Shown here: positions 15,195 to 26,963 of the stretch, piece by piece
How positions within the stretch are numbered: the first letter of the stretch is position 1
How the letters are laid out: the number at the start of each line of letters is the position of its first letter
DNA from: Antedon bifida
Lineage: Eukaryota > Echinodermata > Crinoidea > Comatulida > Antedonidae
Direction of reading: 5' to 3'
DNA length: 64,000 bases
Assembly: GCA_963402885.1 (NCBI GenBank)
Contig: OY727095.1
Location: forward strand, 25,239,001-25,303,000
The notes under the pieces: generated by a model
What the model saw: only the letters and a program-made list of their open reading frames with translations
Told to the model about the DNA's origin: nothing
Databases searched by the model: none
Program-made: the position numbers and the translations under genes

Positions 15195-16150
15195 AATTTG
15201 GCTAAATCATACCTGATTAATTTGGACAACTCGTACCTAATTAAATTGGACAACTCGTACCTAATTAATTTGGCTAACTCGTACCTGAATAATTTGGACA
15301 ACTCGTACCTGATTATTTGGACAACTTGTACCTGATTAATTTGGACAACTCGTACCTAATTAATTTGGACAACTCGTACCTGATTAATTTAGCTAACTCG
15401 TACCTGATATATTTGGACAACTCGTACCTAATTAAATTGAAAAACTCGTACCTGATTAATTTGGACAACTCGTACCTGATTAATTTGGACAACTCGTACC
15501 TAATTATTTGGACAACTCGTACCTGATTAATTTGGACAACTCGTACCTAATAATTTGGCTAAATCATACCTGATTAATTTGGACAACTCGTACCTAATTA
15601 AATTGGACAACTCGTACCCGATTAATTTGGACAACTCGTACCTAATTAATTTGGACAACTCGTACCTAATTAATTTGGCTAACTCGTACCTGATTAATTT
15701 GGACAAATCGTACCTGATTATTTGGACAACTCGTACCTGATTAATTTGGACAACTCGTACCTAATTAAATTGGACAACTCGTACCTAATTAATTTGGCTA
15801 ACTCGTACCTGATTAATTTGGACAACTCGTACCTGATTATTTGGACAACTCGTACCTGATTAATTTGGACAACTCGTACCAAATAATTTGGCTAAATCAT
15901 ACCTGATTAATTTGGACAACTCATACCTAATTAAATTGGACAACTCGTACCCGATTAATTTGGACAACACGTACCTAATTAATTTGGACAACTTGTACCT
16001 AATTAATTTGGCTAACTCGTACCTGATTAATTTGGACAACTCGTACCTAATTAAATTGGACAACTCGTACCCGATTAATTTGGACAACTCGTACCTAATT
16101 AATTTGGACAACTCGTACCTGATTAATTTAGCTAACTCGTACCTGATTAA
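15195..16150 (+). repeat. Segment paralogous to 5408-6363
   Basis: Offset 9787. It shares ACCAAATAAT (15878 / 6091), CTCATACC (15921 / 6134), GACAACACG (15964 / 6177) and the ACTTGT unit that follows. A copy of the block-A subfamily therefore lies within the otherwise different 10-24 kb region. Confidence 0.72.
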
Positions 16151-16214
16151 TTTGGACAACTCGTACCTAATTAAATTGGACAACTCGTACCCGAATAATT
16201 TGGACAACTCGTAC

Positions 16215-17430
16215 CTAATAATTTGGCTAAATCATACCTGATTAATTTGGACAACTCGTACCTAATAATTTTGCTATATCATACCTGATTAATTTGGACA
16301 ACTCGTACCTAATTAAATTGGACAAATCGTACCCGATTAATTTGGACAACTCGTACCTAATTAATTTGGACAACTCGTACCTAATTAATTTGGCTAACTC
16401 GTACCTGATTATTTGGACAACTCGTACCTGATTAATTTGGACAACTTCATACCTAATAATTTGGCTAAATCATACCTGATTAATTTGGAAACTTGTTCCT
16501 AATTAAATTGGACAACTCGTACCCGATTAATTTGGCTAACTAGTACCTTATTAATTTGGACAACTCGTACCTGATTATTTGGACAACTTGTACCTGATTA
16601 ATTTGGACAACTCGTACCTAATAATTTGGCTAAATCATACCTGATTAATTTGGACAACTCGTACCTAATTAATTTGGCTAACTCGTACCTGATTAATTTG
16701 GACAACTCGTACCTTATTATTTGGACAATTCGTACCTGATTAATTTGGACAACTCGTACCTAATAATTTGGCTAAATCATACCTGATTAATTTGGACAAC
16801 TCGTACCTAATTAAATTGGACAACTCGTACCTAATTAATTTGGCTAACTCGTACCGGATTAATTTGGACAATTCGTACCTGATTAATTTGGACAACTCGT
16901 ACCTGATTAATTTGGACAACTTGTACCTGATTAATTTGGCTAAATCATACCTGATTAATTTGGATAACTCGTACCTAATTAATTTGGACAACTCGTACCT
17001 GATTAATTTAGCTAACTCGTACCTAATTTATTTGGACAACTCGTACCTAATTAAATTGAAAAATTCGTACCTGATTAATTTGGACAACTCGTACCTGATT
17101 AATTTGGACAACTCGTACGTGATTATTTGGACAACTCGTACCTAATAATTTGGCTAAATCATACCTGATTAATTTGGACAACTCGTACCTAATTAAATTG
17201 GACAACTCGTACCCGATTAATTTGGACAACTCGTACCTAATAATGTGGCTAAATCATACCTGATTAATTTGGACAACTCGTACCTAATTAAATTGGACAA
17301 CTCGTACCAGATTAATTTGGACAACTCGTACCTAATTAATTTGGCTAACTCGTACCTGATTAATTTGGACAACTCGTACCTGATTATTTGGACAACTCGT
17401 ACCAGATTAATTTGGACAACTCGTACCTAA
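16215..17430 (+). repeat. 2.1-kb-period duplication, copy 1
   Basis: Matches 18305-19544 at offset 2090, which becomes 2114 because the second copy has one extra TTAATTCGGAC unit. Markers are TTGCTATATC (16271 / 18361), the 25-bp TTCATACC unit (about 16447 / 18560), GTACCGGATT (16852 / 18966), GTACGTGATT (17116 / 19230) and AATGTGGCTAAATC (17242 / 19356). Confidence 0.8.
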
Positions 17431-18304
17431 TAATTTGGCTAAATCATACCTGATTAATTTGGACAACTCGTACCTAATTAAATTGGACAACTCGTACCCG
17501 AATAATTTGGACAACTCGTACCTAATAATTTGGCTAAATCATACCTGATTAATTTGGACAACTCGTACCTAATAATTTTGCTATATCATACCTGATTAAT
17601 TTGGACAACTCGTACCTAATTAAATTGGACAAATCGTACCCGATTAATTTGGACAACTCGTACCTAATTAATTTGGACAACTCGTACCTAATTAATTTGG
17701 CTAACTCGTACCTGATTAATTCGGACAACTCGTACCTGATTATTTGGACAACTCGTACCTGATTAATTTGGACAACTTCATACCTAATAATTTGGCTAAA
17801 TCATACCTGATTAATTTGGAAACTTGTTCCTAATTAAATTGGACAACTCGTACCCGATTAATTTGGCTAACTAGTACCTTATTAATTTGGACAATTCGTA
17901 CCTGATTATTTGGACAACTTGTACCTGATTAATTTGGACAACTCGTACCTAATAATTTGGCTAAATCATACCTGATTAATTTGGACAACTCGTACCTAAT
18001 TAATTTGGCTAACTCGTACCTGATTAATTTGGACAACTCATACCTTATTATTTGGACAATTCGTACCTGATTAATTTGGACAACTCGTACCTAATAATTT
18101 GGCTAAATCATACTTGATTAATTTGGACAACTCGTACCTAATTAAATTGGACAACTCGTACCTAATTAATTTGGCTAACTCGTACCTGATTAATTTGGAC
18201 AACTTGTACCTAATAATTTGGCTAAATCATACCTGATTAATTTGGACAACTCGTACCTAATTAAATTGGACAACTCGTACCCGATTAATTTGGACAACTC
18301 GTAC

Positions 18305-19544
18305 CTAATAATTTGGCTAAATCATACCGGATTAATTTGGACAACTCGTACCTAATAATTTTGCTATATCATACCTGATTAATTTGGACAACTCGTACCT
18401 AATTAAATTGGACAACTCGTACCCGATTAATTTGGACAACTCGTACCTAATTAATTTGGACAACTCGTACCTAATTAATTTGGCTAACTCGTACCTGATT
18501 AATTCGGACAACTCGTACCTGATTATTTGGACAACTCGTACCTGATTAATTTGGACAACTTCATACCTAATAATTTGGCTAAATCATACCTGATTAATTT
18601 GGAAACTTGTTCCTAATTAAATTGGACAACTCGTACCTGATTAATTTGGCTAACTAGTACCTTATTAATTTGGACAACTCGTACCTGATTATTTGGACAA
18701 CTTGTACCTGATTAATTTGGACAACTCGTACCTAATAATTTGGCTAAATCATACCTGATTAATTTGGACAACTCGTACCTAATTAATTTGGCTAACTCGT
18801 ACCTGATTAATTTGGACAACTCGTACCTTATTATTTGGACAATTCGTACCTGATTAATTTGGACAACTCGTACCTAATAATTTGGCTAAATCATACCTGA
18901 TTAATTTGGACAACTCGTACCTAATTAAATTGGACAACTCGTACCTAATTAATTTGGCTAACTCGTACCGGATTAATTTGGACAATTCGTACCTGATTAA
19001 TTTGGACAACTCGTACCTGATTAATTTGGACAACTTGTACCTGATTAATTTGGCTAAATCATACCTGATTAATTTGGATAACTCGTACCTAATTAATTTG
19101 GACAACTCGTACCTGATTAATTTAGCTAACTCGTACCTGATTTATTTGGACAACTCGTACCTAATTAAATTGAAAAATTCGTACCTGATTAATTTGGACA
19201 ACTCGTACCTGATTAATTTGGACAACTCGTACGTGATTATTTGGACAACTCGTACCTAATAATTTGGCTAAATCATACCTGATTAATTTGGACAACTCGT
19301 ACCTAATTAAATTGGACAACTCGTACCCGATTAATTTGGACAACTCGTACCTAATAATGTGGCTAAATCATACCTGATTAATTTGGACAACTCGTACCTA
19401 ATTAAATTGGACAACTCGTACCAGATTAATTTGGACAACTCGTACCTAATTAATTTGGCTAACTCGTACCTGATTAATTTGGACAACTCGTACCTGATTA
19501 TTTGGACAACTCGTACCAGATTAATTTGGACAACTCGTACCTAA
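18305..19544 (+). repeat. 2.1-kb-period duplication, copy 2
   Basis: Second copy. The TTGCTATATC and TTCATACC markers occur once more between the two copies (17578 and about 17778), so the first few hundred bases of the unit are present three times. Part of this unit (18850-19460) is also present at 62870-63480, offset about 44021. Confidence 0.8.
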
Positions 19545-19559
19545 TAATTTGGCTAAATC

Positions 19560-21400
19560 ATACCTGATTAATTTGGACAACTCGTACCTAATTAAATTGG
19601 ACAACTCGTACCTAATTAATTTGGCTAACTCGTACCTGATTAATTTGGACAACTCGTACCTGATTATTTGGACAATTCGTACCTGACTAATTTGGACAAC
19701 TCGTACCTAATAATTTGGCTAAATCATACCTGATTAATTTGGACAACTCGTACCTAATTAATTTGGACAACTCGTACCTGATTAATTTGGACAACTCGTA
19801 CCTTATTTATTTGGACAACTCGTACCTTATTAATTTGGACAACTCGTACCTGATTATATGGACAACTCGTACCTGATTAATTTGGACAACTCGTACCCGA
19901 TTAATTTGGACAACTCGTACCTAATTAAATTGAACAACTCGTACCCCATTAATTTGGACAACTCGTACCTAATAATTTGGCTAAATCATACCCGATTAAA
20001 TTGGACAACTCGTACCTAATTAAATTGGACAACTCGTACCTAAATAATTTGGCTAACTCGTACCTGATTAATTTGGACAACTCGTACCTGATTAATTTGG
20101 ACAATTCGTACCTGATTAATTTGGACAACTCGTACCTAATAATTTGGCTAAATCATACCTGATTAATTTGGACAACTCGTACCTAATTAAATTGGACAAC
20201 TCGTACCTAATTAATTTAGCTAACTTGTACCTGATTAATTTGGACAACTCGTACCTGATTAATTTGGACAACTCGTACCTAATAATTTGGCTAAATCATA
20301 CCTGATTAATTTCGACAACTCGTACCTAATTAAATTGGACAACTCGTACCCGATTAATTTGGACAACTCGTACCTAATAATTTGGCTAAATCATACCTGA
20401 TTAATTTGGACAACTCGTACCTAATTAAATTGGACAACTCGTACCCGATTAATTTGGACAACTCGTACCTAATTAATTTGGACAACTCGTACCTAATTAA
20501 TTTGGCTAACTCGTACCTGATTAATTTGGACAACTCGTACCTGATTATTTGGACAACTCGTACCTGATTAATTTGGACAACTCGTACCTAATAATTTGGC
20601 TAAATCATACCTGTTTAATTTGGACAACTCGTACCTAATTAAATTGAAAAACTCGTACCTGATTAATTTGGACAACTCGTACCTGATTAATTTGGACAAC
20701 TCGTACCTAATTATTTGGACAACTCGTACCTGATTAATTTGGACAACTCGTACCTAATAATTTGGCTAAATCATACCTGATTAATTTGGACAACTCGTAC
20801 CTAATTAAATTGGACAACTCGTACCCGATTAATTTGGACAACTCGTACCTAATTAAATTGAACAACTCGTACCCCATTAATTTGGACAACTCGTACCTAA
20901 TAATTTGGCTAAATCATACCCGATTAATTTGGACAACTCGTTCCTAATTAAATTGGACAACTCGTACCTAAATAATTTGGCTAACTCGTACCTGATTAAT
21001 TTGGACAATTCGTACCTGATTAATTTGGACAACTCGTACCTGATTATTTGGACAATTCGTACCTGATTAATTTGGACAACTCGTACCTAATAATTTGGCT
21101 AAATCATACCTGATTAATTTGGAAAACTCGTACCTAATTAAATTGGACAACTCGTACCTAATTAATTTGGCTAACTCGTACCTAATTAAATTGGACAACT
21201 CGTACCCGATTAATTTGGACAACTCGTACCTAATAATTTGGCTAAATCATACCTGATTAATTTGGACAACTCGTACCTAATTAAATTGGACAACTCGTAC
21301 CCGATTAATTTGGACAACTCGTACCTAATTAATTTGGACAACTCGTACCTAATTAATTTGGCTAACTCGTACCTGATTAATTTGGACAACTCGTAACTGA
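19560..21400 (+). repeat. Long-range paralogous segment, copy 1
   Basis: Matches about 57660-59560 at offset 38098 rising to 38146. Shared rare units are CCTGACTAATTTGG (19682 / 57780), consecutive GTACCTTATT units (19799 / 57897), TTAGCTAACTTG (20216 / 58338), AATTTCGACAAC (20308 / 58453) and CTCGTTCCTAATT (20938 / 59084). Confidence 0.75.
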
Positions 21401-24400
21401 TTATTTGGACAAGTCGTACCTGATTAATTTGGACAACTCGTACCTAATAATTTGGCTAAATCATACCTGATTAATTTGGACAACTCGTACCTAATTAAAT
21501 TGAAAAACTCGTACCTGATTAATTTGGACAACTCGTACCTGATTAATTTGGACAACTCGTACCTAATTATTTGGACAACTCGTACCTGATTAATTTGGAC
21601 AACTCGTACCTAATAATTTGGCTAAATCATACCTGATTAATTTGGACAACTCGTACCCGATTAATTTGGACAACTCGTACCTAATTAAATTGAACAACTC
21701 GTACCCCATTAATTTGGACAACTCGTACCTAATAATTTGGCTAAATCATACCCGATTAATTTGGACAACTCGTACCTAATTAAATTGGACAACTCGTACC
21801 TGATTAATTTGGACAAATCGTACCTGATTAATTTGGACAACTCGTACCTGATTATTTGGACAATTCGTACCTGATTAATTTGGACAACTCGTACCTAATA
21901 ATTTGGCTAAATCATACCTGATTAATTTGGAAAACTCGTACCTAATTAAATTGGACAACTCGTACCTAATTAATTTGGCTAACTCGTACCTGATTAATTT
22001 GGACAACTCGTACCTGATTAATTTGGACAACTCGTACCTGATTAATTTGGACAACTCATACCTAATAATTTGGCTAAATCATACCTGATTAATTTGGACA
22101 ACTCGTACCTAATTAAATTGGACAACTCGTACCTAATAATTTGGCTAAATCATACCTGATTAATTTGGACAACTCGTACCTAATTAAATTGGACAACTCG
22201 TACCCGATTAATTTGGACAACTCGTACCTAATTAATTTGGACAACTCGTACCTAATTAATTTGGCTAACTCGTACCTGATTAATTTGGACAACTCGTATC
22301 TGATTATTTGGACAACTCGTACCTAATAATTTGGCTAAATCATACCTGATTAATTTGGACAACTCGTACCTAATTAAATTGGACAACTCGTACCTAATTA
22401 ATTTGTCTAACTCGTACCTGAATAATTTGGACAACTCGTACCTGATTAATTTGGACAACTCGTACCTGATTAATTTGGACAACTCGTACCTAATAATTTG
22501 GCTAAATCATACCTGATTAATTTGGACAACTCGTACCTAATTAAATTGGACAACTCGTACCTAATTAATTTGGCTAACTCGTACCTGATTAATTTGGACA
22601 ACTCGTACCTGATTATTTGGACAACTTGTACCTGATTAATTTGGACAACTCGTACCTAATAATTTGGCTAAACCATACCTGATTAATTTGGCTAACTCGT
22701 ACCTGAATAATTTGGACAACTCGTACCTGATTATTTGGACAACTTGTACCTGATTAATTTGGACAACTCGTACCTGATTAATTTGGACAACTCGTACCTG
22801 ATTAATTTGGACAATTCGTACCTGATTAATTTGGACAACTCGTACCTGATTATTTGGACAATTCGTACCTGATTAATTTGGACAACTCGTACCTAATAAT
22901 TTGGCTAAATCATACCTGATTAATTTGGACAACTCGTACCTAATTAAATTGGACAACTCATACCTAATTAATTTGGCTAACTCGTACCTGATTATTTGGA
23001 CAACTCGTACCTGATTAATTTGGAAAACTCGTACCTGATTAATTTGGACAACTCGTACCTAATAATTTGGCTAAATCATACCTGATTAATTTGGACAACT
23101 CGTGCCTAATTAAATTGGACAACTCGTACCCGATTAATTTGGACAACTCGTACCTAATAATTTGGCTAAATCATACCTGATTAATTTGGACAACTCGTAC
23201 CTAATTAAATTGGACAACTCGTACCCGATTAATTTGGACAACTCGTACCTAGTTAATTTGGACAACTCGTACCTAATTAATTTGGCTAACTCGTACCTGA
23301 TTAATTTGGACAACTCGTACCTGATTATTTGGACAACTCGTACCTGATTAATTTGGACAACTCGTACCTAATAATTTGGCTAAATCATACCTGATTAATT
23401 TGGACAACTCGTACCTAATTAAATTGGACAACTCGTACCCGATTAATTTGGACAACTCGTACCTAATAATTTGGCTAAATCATACCTGATTAATTTGGAC
23501 AACTCGTACCTAATTAAATTGGACAACTCGTACCCGATTAATTTGGACAACTCGTACCTGATTAATTTGGACAACTCGTACCTAATAATTTGGCTAAATC
23601 ATACCTGATTAATTTGGACAACTCGTACCTAATTAAATTGAAAAACTCGTACCTAATAATTTGGCTAAATCATACCTGATTAATTTGGACAACTCGTACC
23701 TAATTAAATTGGACAACTCGTACCCGATTAATTTGGACAACTCGTACCTAATAATTTGGCTAAATCATACCTGATTAATTTGGACAACTCCTACCTAATT
23801 AAATTGGACAACTAGTACCCGATTAATTTGGACAACTCGTACTTAATTAATTTGGACAACTCGTACCTAATTAATTTGGCTAACTCGTACCTGATTAATT
23901 TGGACAACTCGTACCTGATTATTTGGACAATTCGTACCTGATTAATTTGGACAACTCGTACCTAATAATTTGGCTAAATCATACCTGATTAATTTGGACA
24001 ACTCGTACCTGATTAATTTGGACAACTCGTACCTGATTAATTTGGCTAACTTGTACCTGATTAATTTGGACAAATCGTACCTGATTATTTGGACAACTCG
24101 TACCTAATTATTTGGAAAACTCGTACCTGATTAATTTGGACAACTCGTACCTAATTAATGTGGCTAAATCATACCTGATTAATTTGGACAATTCATACCT
24201 AATTAAATTGGACAACTCGTACACGATTAATTTGGACAACTCGTACCTAATTAATTTGGACAACTCGTACCTAATTAATTTGGCTAACTCGTACCTGATT
24301 AATTTGGACAACTCGTACCTGATTATTTGGACAACTCGTACCTGATTAATTTGGACAACTCGTACCTAATAATTTGGCTAAATAATACCTGATTAATTTG

Positions 24401-25034
24401 GACAACTCGTACCTAATAATTTGGCTAAATCATACCTGATTAATTTGGACAACTCGTACCTAATTAAATTGGACAACTCGTACCTAATTAATTTGGACAA
24501 CTCGTACCTAATTAAATTGGACAACTCGTACCTAATTAATTTGGCTAAATCGTACCTGATTAATTTGGACAACTCGTACCTAATTAATTTGGACAACTCG
24601 TACCTAATTAAATTGGACAACTCGTACCTAATTAATTTGGCTAACTCGTACCTGATTAATTTGGACAACTCGTACCTTATTAATTTGGACAACTCGTACC
24701 TGATTATTTGGACAACTCGTACCTGATTAATTTGGACAACTCGTACCTAATTAAATTGGACAACTCGTACCCGATTAATTTGGACAACTCGTACCTAATA
24801 ATTTGGCTAAATCATACCCGATTAATTTGGACAACTCGTACCTAATTAAATTGGACAACTCGTACCTAAATAATTTGGCTAACTCGTACCTGATTAATTT
24901 GGACAACTCGTACCTGATTAATTTGGACAACTCGTACCTGATTATTTGGACAACTCGTACCTGATTATTTGGACAACTCGTACCTAATAATTTGGCTAAA
25001 TCATACCTGAATAATTTGGACAACTCGTACCTAA

Positions 25035-25038
25035 TTAA
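25035..25038. repeat. TTAA target-site duplication, left
   Basis: Left copy of the tetranucleotide flanking the element, within the satellite linker CCTAATTAA. TTAA occurs once in most satellite units, so the target site belongs to the host repeat. Confidence 0.88.
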
Positions 25039-25053
25039 AGACCCCTTCCCTGC
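25039..25053 (+). repeat. Terminal inverted repeat, left end
   Basis: AGACCCCTTCCCTGC. It pairs with the inverted right end at 13 of 15 positions; mismatches are at positions 3 and 14. Confidence 0.85.
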
Positions 25054-25061
25054 AATTTTGG

Positions 25062-25070
25062 ACGTTTTTT
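25062..25070 (+). repeat. Subterminal motif ACGTTTTTT, left
   Basis: This 9-mer is also found in inverted orientation at the right end (25641-25649), where it follows the CCCT of the terminal repeat directly. On the left about 10 extra bases lie between. The terminal repeats therefore look longer than 15 bp, with an indel in one arm, and the motif may be part of a transposase-recognition region. Confidence 0.55.
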
Positions 25071-25225
25071 GGAAAATAATACATATATATCACTTTAAAA
25101 ACATTAAACCATGTCATTCCTTGTCTTAAATGTACGTTTTATGGTAAATTATGATAAAAAGTGAGAAACAATGCACTACCTAAGTAGCTCGCGGCGATCG
25201 ACCTCTCGTGGACGGTCTTAGGCCT

Positions 25226-25239
25226 AGCCTAGCTAGGCT
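25226..25239. repeat. 14-bp perfect palindrome inside the transposon
   Basis: AGCCTAGCTAGGCT is its own reverse complement. It sits in a local run of repeated CCTAG/CTAGG motifs (about 25219-25260). It could form a small cruciform or be a remnant of a short internal tandem repeat; no function is implied. Confidence 0.7.
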
Positions 25240-25501
25240 TAGTTTTGTAGGCCTAGCTGGTAAACATCGGTAACGTACGAACATCGTACGCTAGCTATAT
25301 ACCTAGCCTGACGTTGTATAGTTGCTGCATTAATTGTCTTTCTATTTTTGCCAGACTCCGTTGATACAAATTGGGGAAAACCCGGTATTTTCGCTGAAAA
25401 GTTAGGAGTCTTCCATTTGTTTTGGCCTCACGATCGATCGAAAAGTGGGCGAATTACAGGTGAAAAACAAAAATATCAATCAGCGCAATGCATTTTGGGA
25501 T

Positions 25502-25520
25502 TTATAGCGGGCCGCTATAA
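25502..25520. repeat. 19-bp inverted repeat inside the transposon
   Basis: TTATAGCGG and CCGCTATAA are exact reverse complements separated by one G, giving a perfect 9-bp stem. There is no T-tract or neighbouring gene, so I do not call it a terminator. Confidence 0.7.
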
Positions 25521-25640
25521 TTATTAGAATCGACTTATTGTTCACATTTTTAACCGTTTAAAGACGAAAAAAGTTATCGCAATAGGACCATATAGTATTA
25601 TTTGTACATCAAATATAGTTTGTGATCTTAAATTAGATCT

Positions 25641-25649
25641 AAAAAACGT
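25641..25649 (-). repeat. Subterminal motif ACGTTTTTT, right
   Basis: Inverted counterpart of the left subterminal motif. It overlaps the inner two bases of the 15-bp terminal repeat. Confidence 0.55.
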
Positions 25650-25662
25650 AGGGAAGGGGGCT
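25648..25662 (-). repeat. Terminal inverted repeat, right end
   Basis: On the minus strand this reads AGCCCCCTTCCCTAC, the partner of the left terminus. It directly abuts the right TTAA. Confidence 0.85.
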
Positions 25663-25666
25663 TTAA
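25663..25666. repeat. TTAA target-site duplication, right
   Basis: Right copy of the tetranucleotide, followed directly by ATTGGACAACTCG, the remainder of the interrupted A-start satellite unit. Together with the left copy it shows a clean 4-bp duplication with no loss of host sequence. Confidence 0.88.
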
Positions 25667-25669
25667 ATT

Positions 25670-26200
25670 GGACAACTCGTACCCGATTAATTTGGACAAC
25701 TTGTACCTAATAATGTGGCTAAATCATACCTGATTAAATTGGACAACTCGTACCCGATTAATTTGGACATCTCGTACCTAATTAATTTGGACAACTCGTA
25801 CCTAATTAATTTGGCTAAATCGTACCTGATTAATTTGGACAACTCGTACCTGATTATTTGGACAACTCGTACCTGATTAATTTGGACATTTGTACCTAAT
25901 AATTTGGTTAAATCATACCTGATTAATTTGGACAACTCGTACCTAATTAAATTGGACAACTCGTACCTAATTAATTTGGCTAACTCGTACCTAATTAATT
26001 TGGCTAACTCGTACCTGATTAATTTGGACAACTCGTACCTGATTATTTGGACAACTCGTACCTGATTAATTTGGACATTTGTACCTAATAATTTGGCTAA
26101 ATCATACCTGATTAATTTGGACAACTCGTACCTAATTAAATTGGACAACTCGTACCTAATTAATTTGGCTAACTCGTACCTGATTAATTTGGACAACTCG
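25670..26200 (+). repeat. Right flank of the transposon: 189-bp local duplication with short ACATTTGTACC units
   Basis: Two shortened units reading GGACATTTGTACC (25884 and 26073) lie 189 bp apart, a distance equal to five 24-bp and three 23-bp units. I did not see this variant elsewhere in the window, so it is private to the right side of the insertion. The minus strand stays open for 169 codons here only because the 23-bp steps happen to compensate. Confidence 0.65.
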
Positions 26201-26963
26201 TACCTGATTATTTAGACAATTCGTACCTGATTAATTTGGACAACTCGTACCTAATAATTTGGCTAAATCATACCTGATTAATTTGGACAACTCGTACCTA
26301 ATTAATTTGGACAACTCGTCACTAATTAATTTGGCTAACTCGTACCTGATTAATTTGGACAACTCGTACCTTATTAATTTGGACAACTGGTACCTGATTA
26401 TTTGGACAACTCGTACCTGATTAATTTGGACAACTCGTACCTAATTAAATTGGACAACTCGTACCTAATTAAATTGGACAACTCGTACCCGATTAATTTG
26501 GACAACTCGTACCTAATTAAATTGAACAACTCGTACCCCATTAATTTGGACAACTCGTACCTAATAATTTGACTAAATCATACCCGATTAATTTGGACAA
26601 CTCGTACCTAATTAAATTGGACAACTCGTACCTAAATAATTTGGCTAACTCGTACCTGATTAATTTGGACAACTCGTACCTGATTAATTTGGACAACTCG
26701 TACCTGATTATTTGGACAATTCGTACCTGATTAATTTGGACAACTCGTACCTAATAATTTGGCTAAATCATACCTGATTAATTTGGACAACTCGTACCTA
26801 ATTAAATTGGACAACTCATACCTAATTAATTTGGCTAACTCGTACCTGATTAATTTGGACAACTCGTACCTGATTAATTTGGACAACTCGTACCTGATTA
26901 ATTTGGACAACTCGTACCTAATAATTTGGCTAAATCATACCTGATTAATTTGGACAACTCGTA

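Larger units (their letters stand above)
1..25034 (+). repeat. 24-bp satellite array, left arm
   Basis: Uninterrupted head-to-tail array. The modal unit is the core TTTGGACAACTCGTACC plus linker TGATTAA (24 bp, 9/24 G+C). Subtypes I can read: cores beginning ATTGG after TAATTAA; GGCTAAATCATACC after the 6-bp linker TAATAA (23 bp); GGCTAACTCG; TTAGCTAACTCG; TTGAAAAACTCG; linkers CGATTAA, TGATTTA and TGATTA (23 bp). Every unit reads in the same direction; the reverse-complement core is not seen on the + strand. Subtypes recur in fixed strings of about 8-10 units, giving higher-order periods such as 190, 214 and 238 bp. The stop-free frames here code only for octapeptide repeats on both strands and stop at 23-bp units, so I call no genes. 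This is satellite DNA of a eukaryotic chromosome; I do not recognise the family by name. Confidence 0.97.
25039..25662. mobile_element. Non-autonomous TTAA-targeting DNA transposon (MITE-like), 624 bp
   Basis: The only unique sequence in the window. It starts AGACCCCTTCCCTGC and ends with the inverted form of AGCCCCCTTCCCTAC: 15-bp terminal inverted repeats with 13 matches. It is flanked on both sides by TTAA. Deleting the element and one TTAA leaves CCTAATTAAATTGG, an exact satellite junction, so it inserted into a pre-existing array. The longest ATG frame I followed (25111-25164) gives 17 residues before TGA, so no transposase is encoded and the element would depend on one elsewhere. TTAA duplications are characteristic of piggyBac, and also of Kolobok. 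Termini starting with AG differ from the CCC start usual for piggyBac, so the superfamily is unresolved. The interior is rich in CpG and short palindromes, unlike its surroundings. Orientation cannot be assigned without a transposase. Confidence 0.88.

Noticed and set aside
25111-25164. Short ATG frame inside the transposon as a transposase remnant
   Set aside because: Only 17 residues before TGA, with no acidic catalytic motif or similarity that I can recognise.
25502-25520. Rho-independent terminator
   Set aside because: A perfect 9-bp stem, but with a 1-nt loop, no following T-run and no gene nearby; the context is eukaryotic.
25039-25662. Assembly chimera instead of a transposon
   Set aside because: The exact TTAA duplication, paired inverted termini and perfectly restored satellite unit would not arise from a random misjoin.
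25687-26196. 169-codon minus-strand open frame, the longest in the window
   Set aside because: It is purely a satellite translation (repeats of YELSKLIR type interrupted by frame-shifted VQINQVRV). It has no unique segment, and comparable frames occur throughout on both strands.
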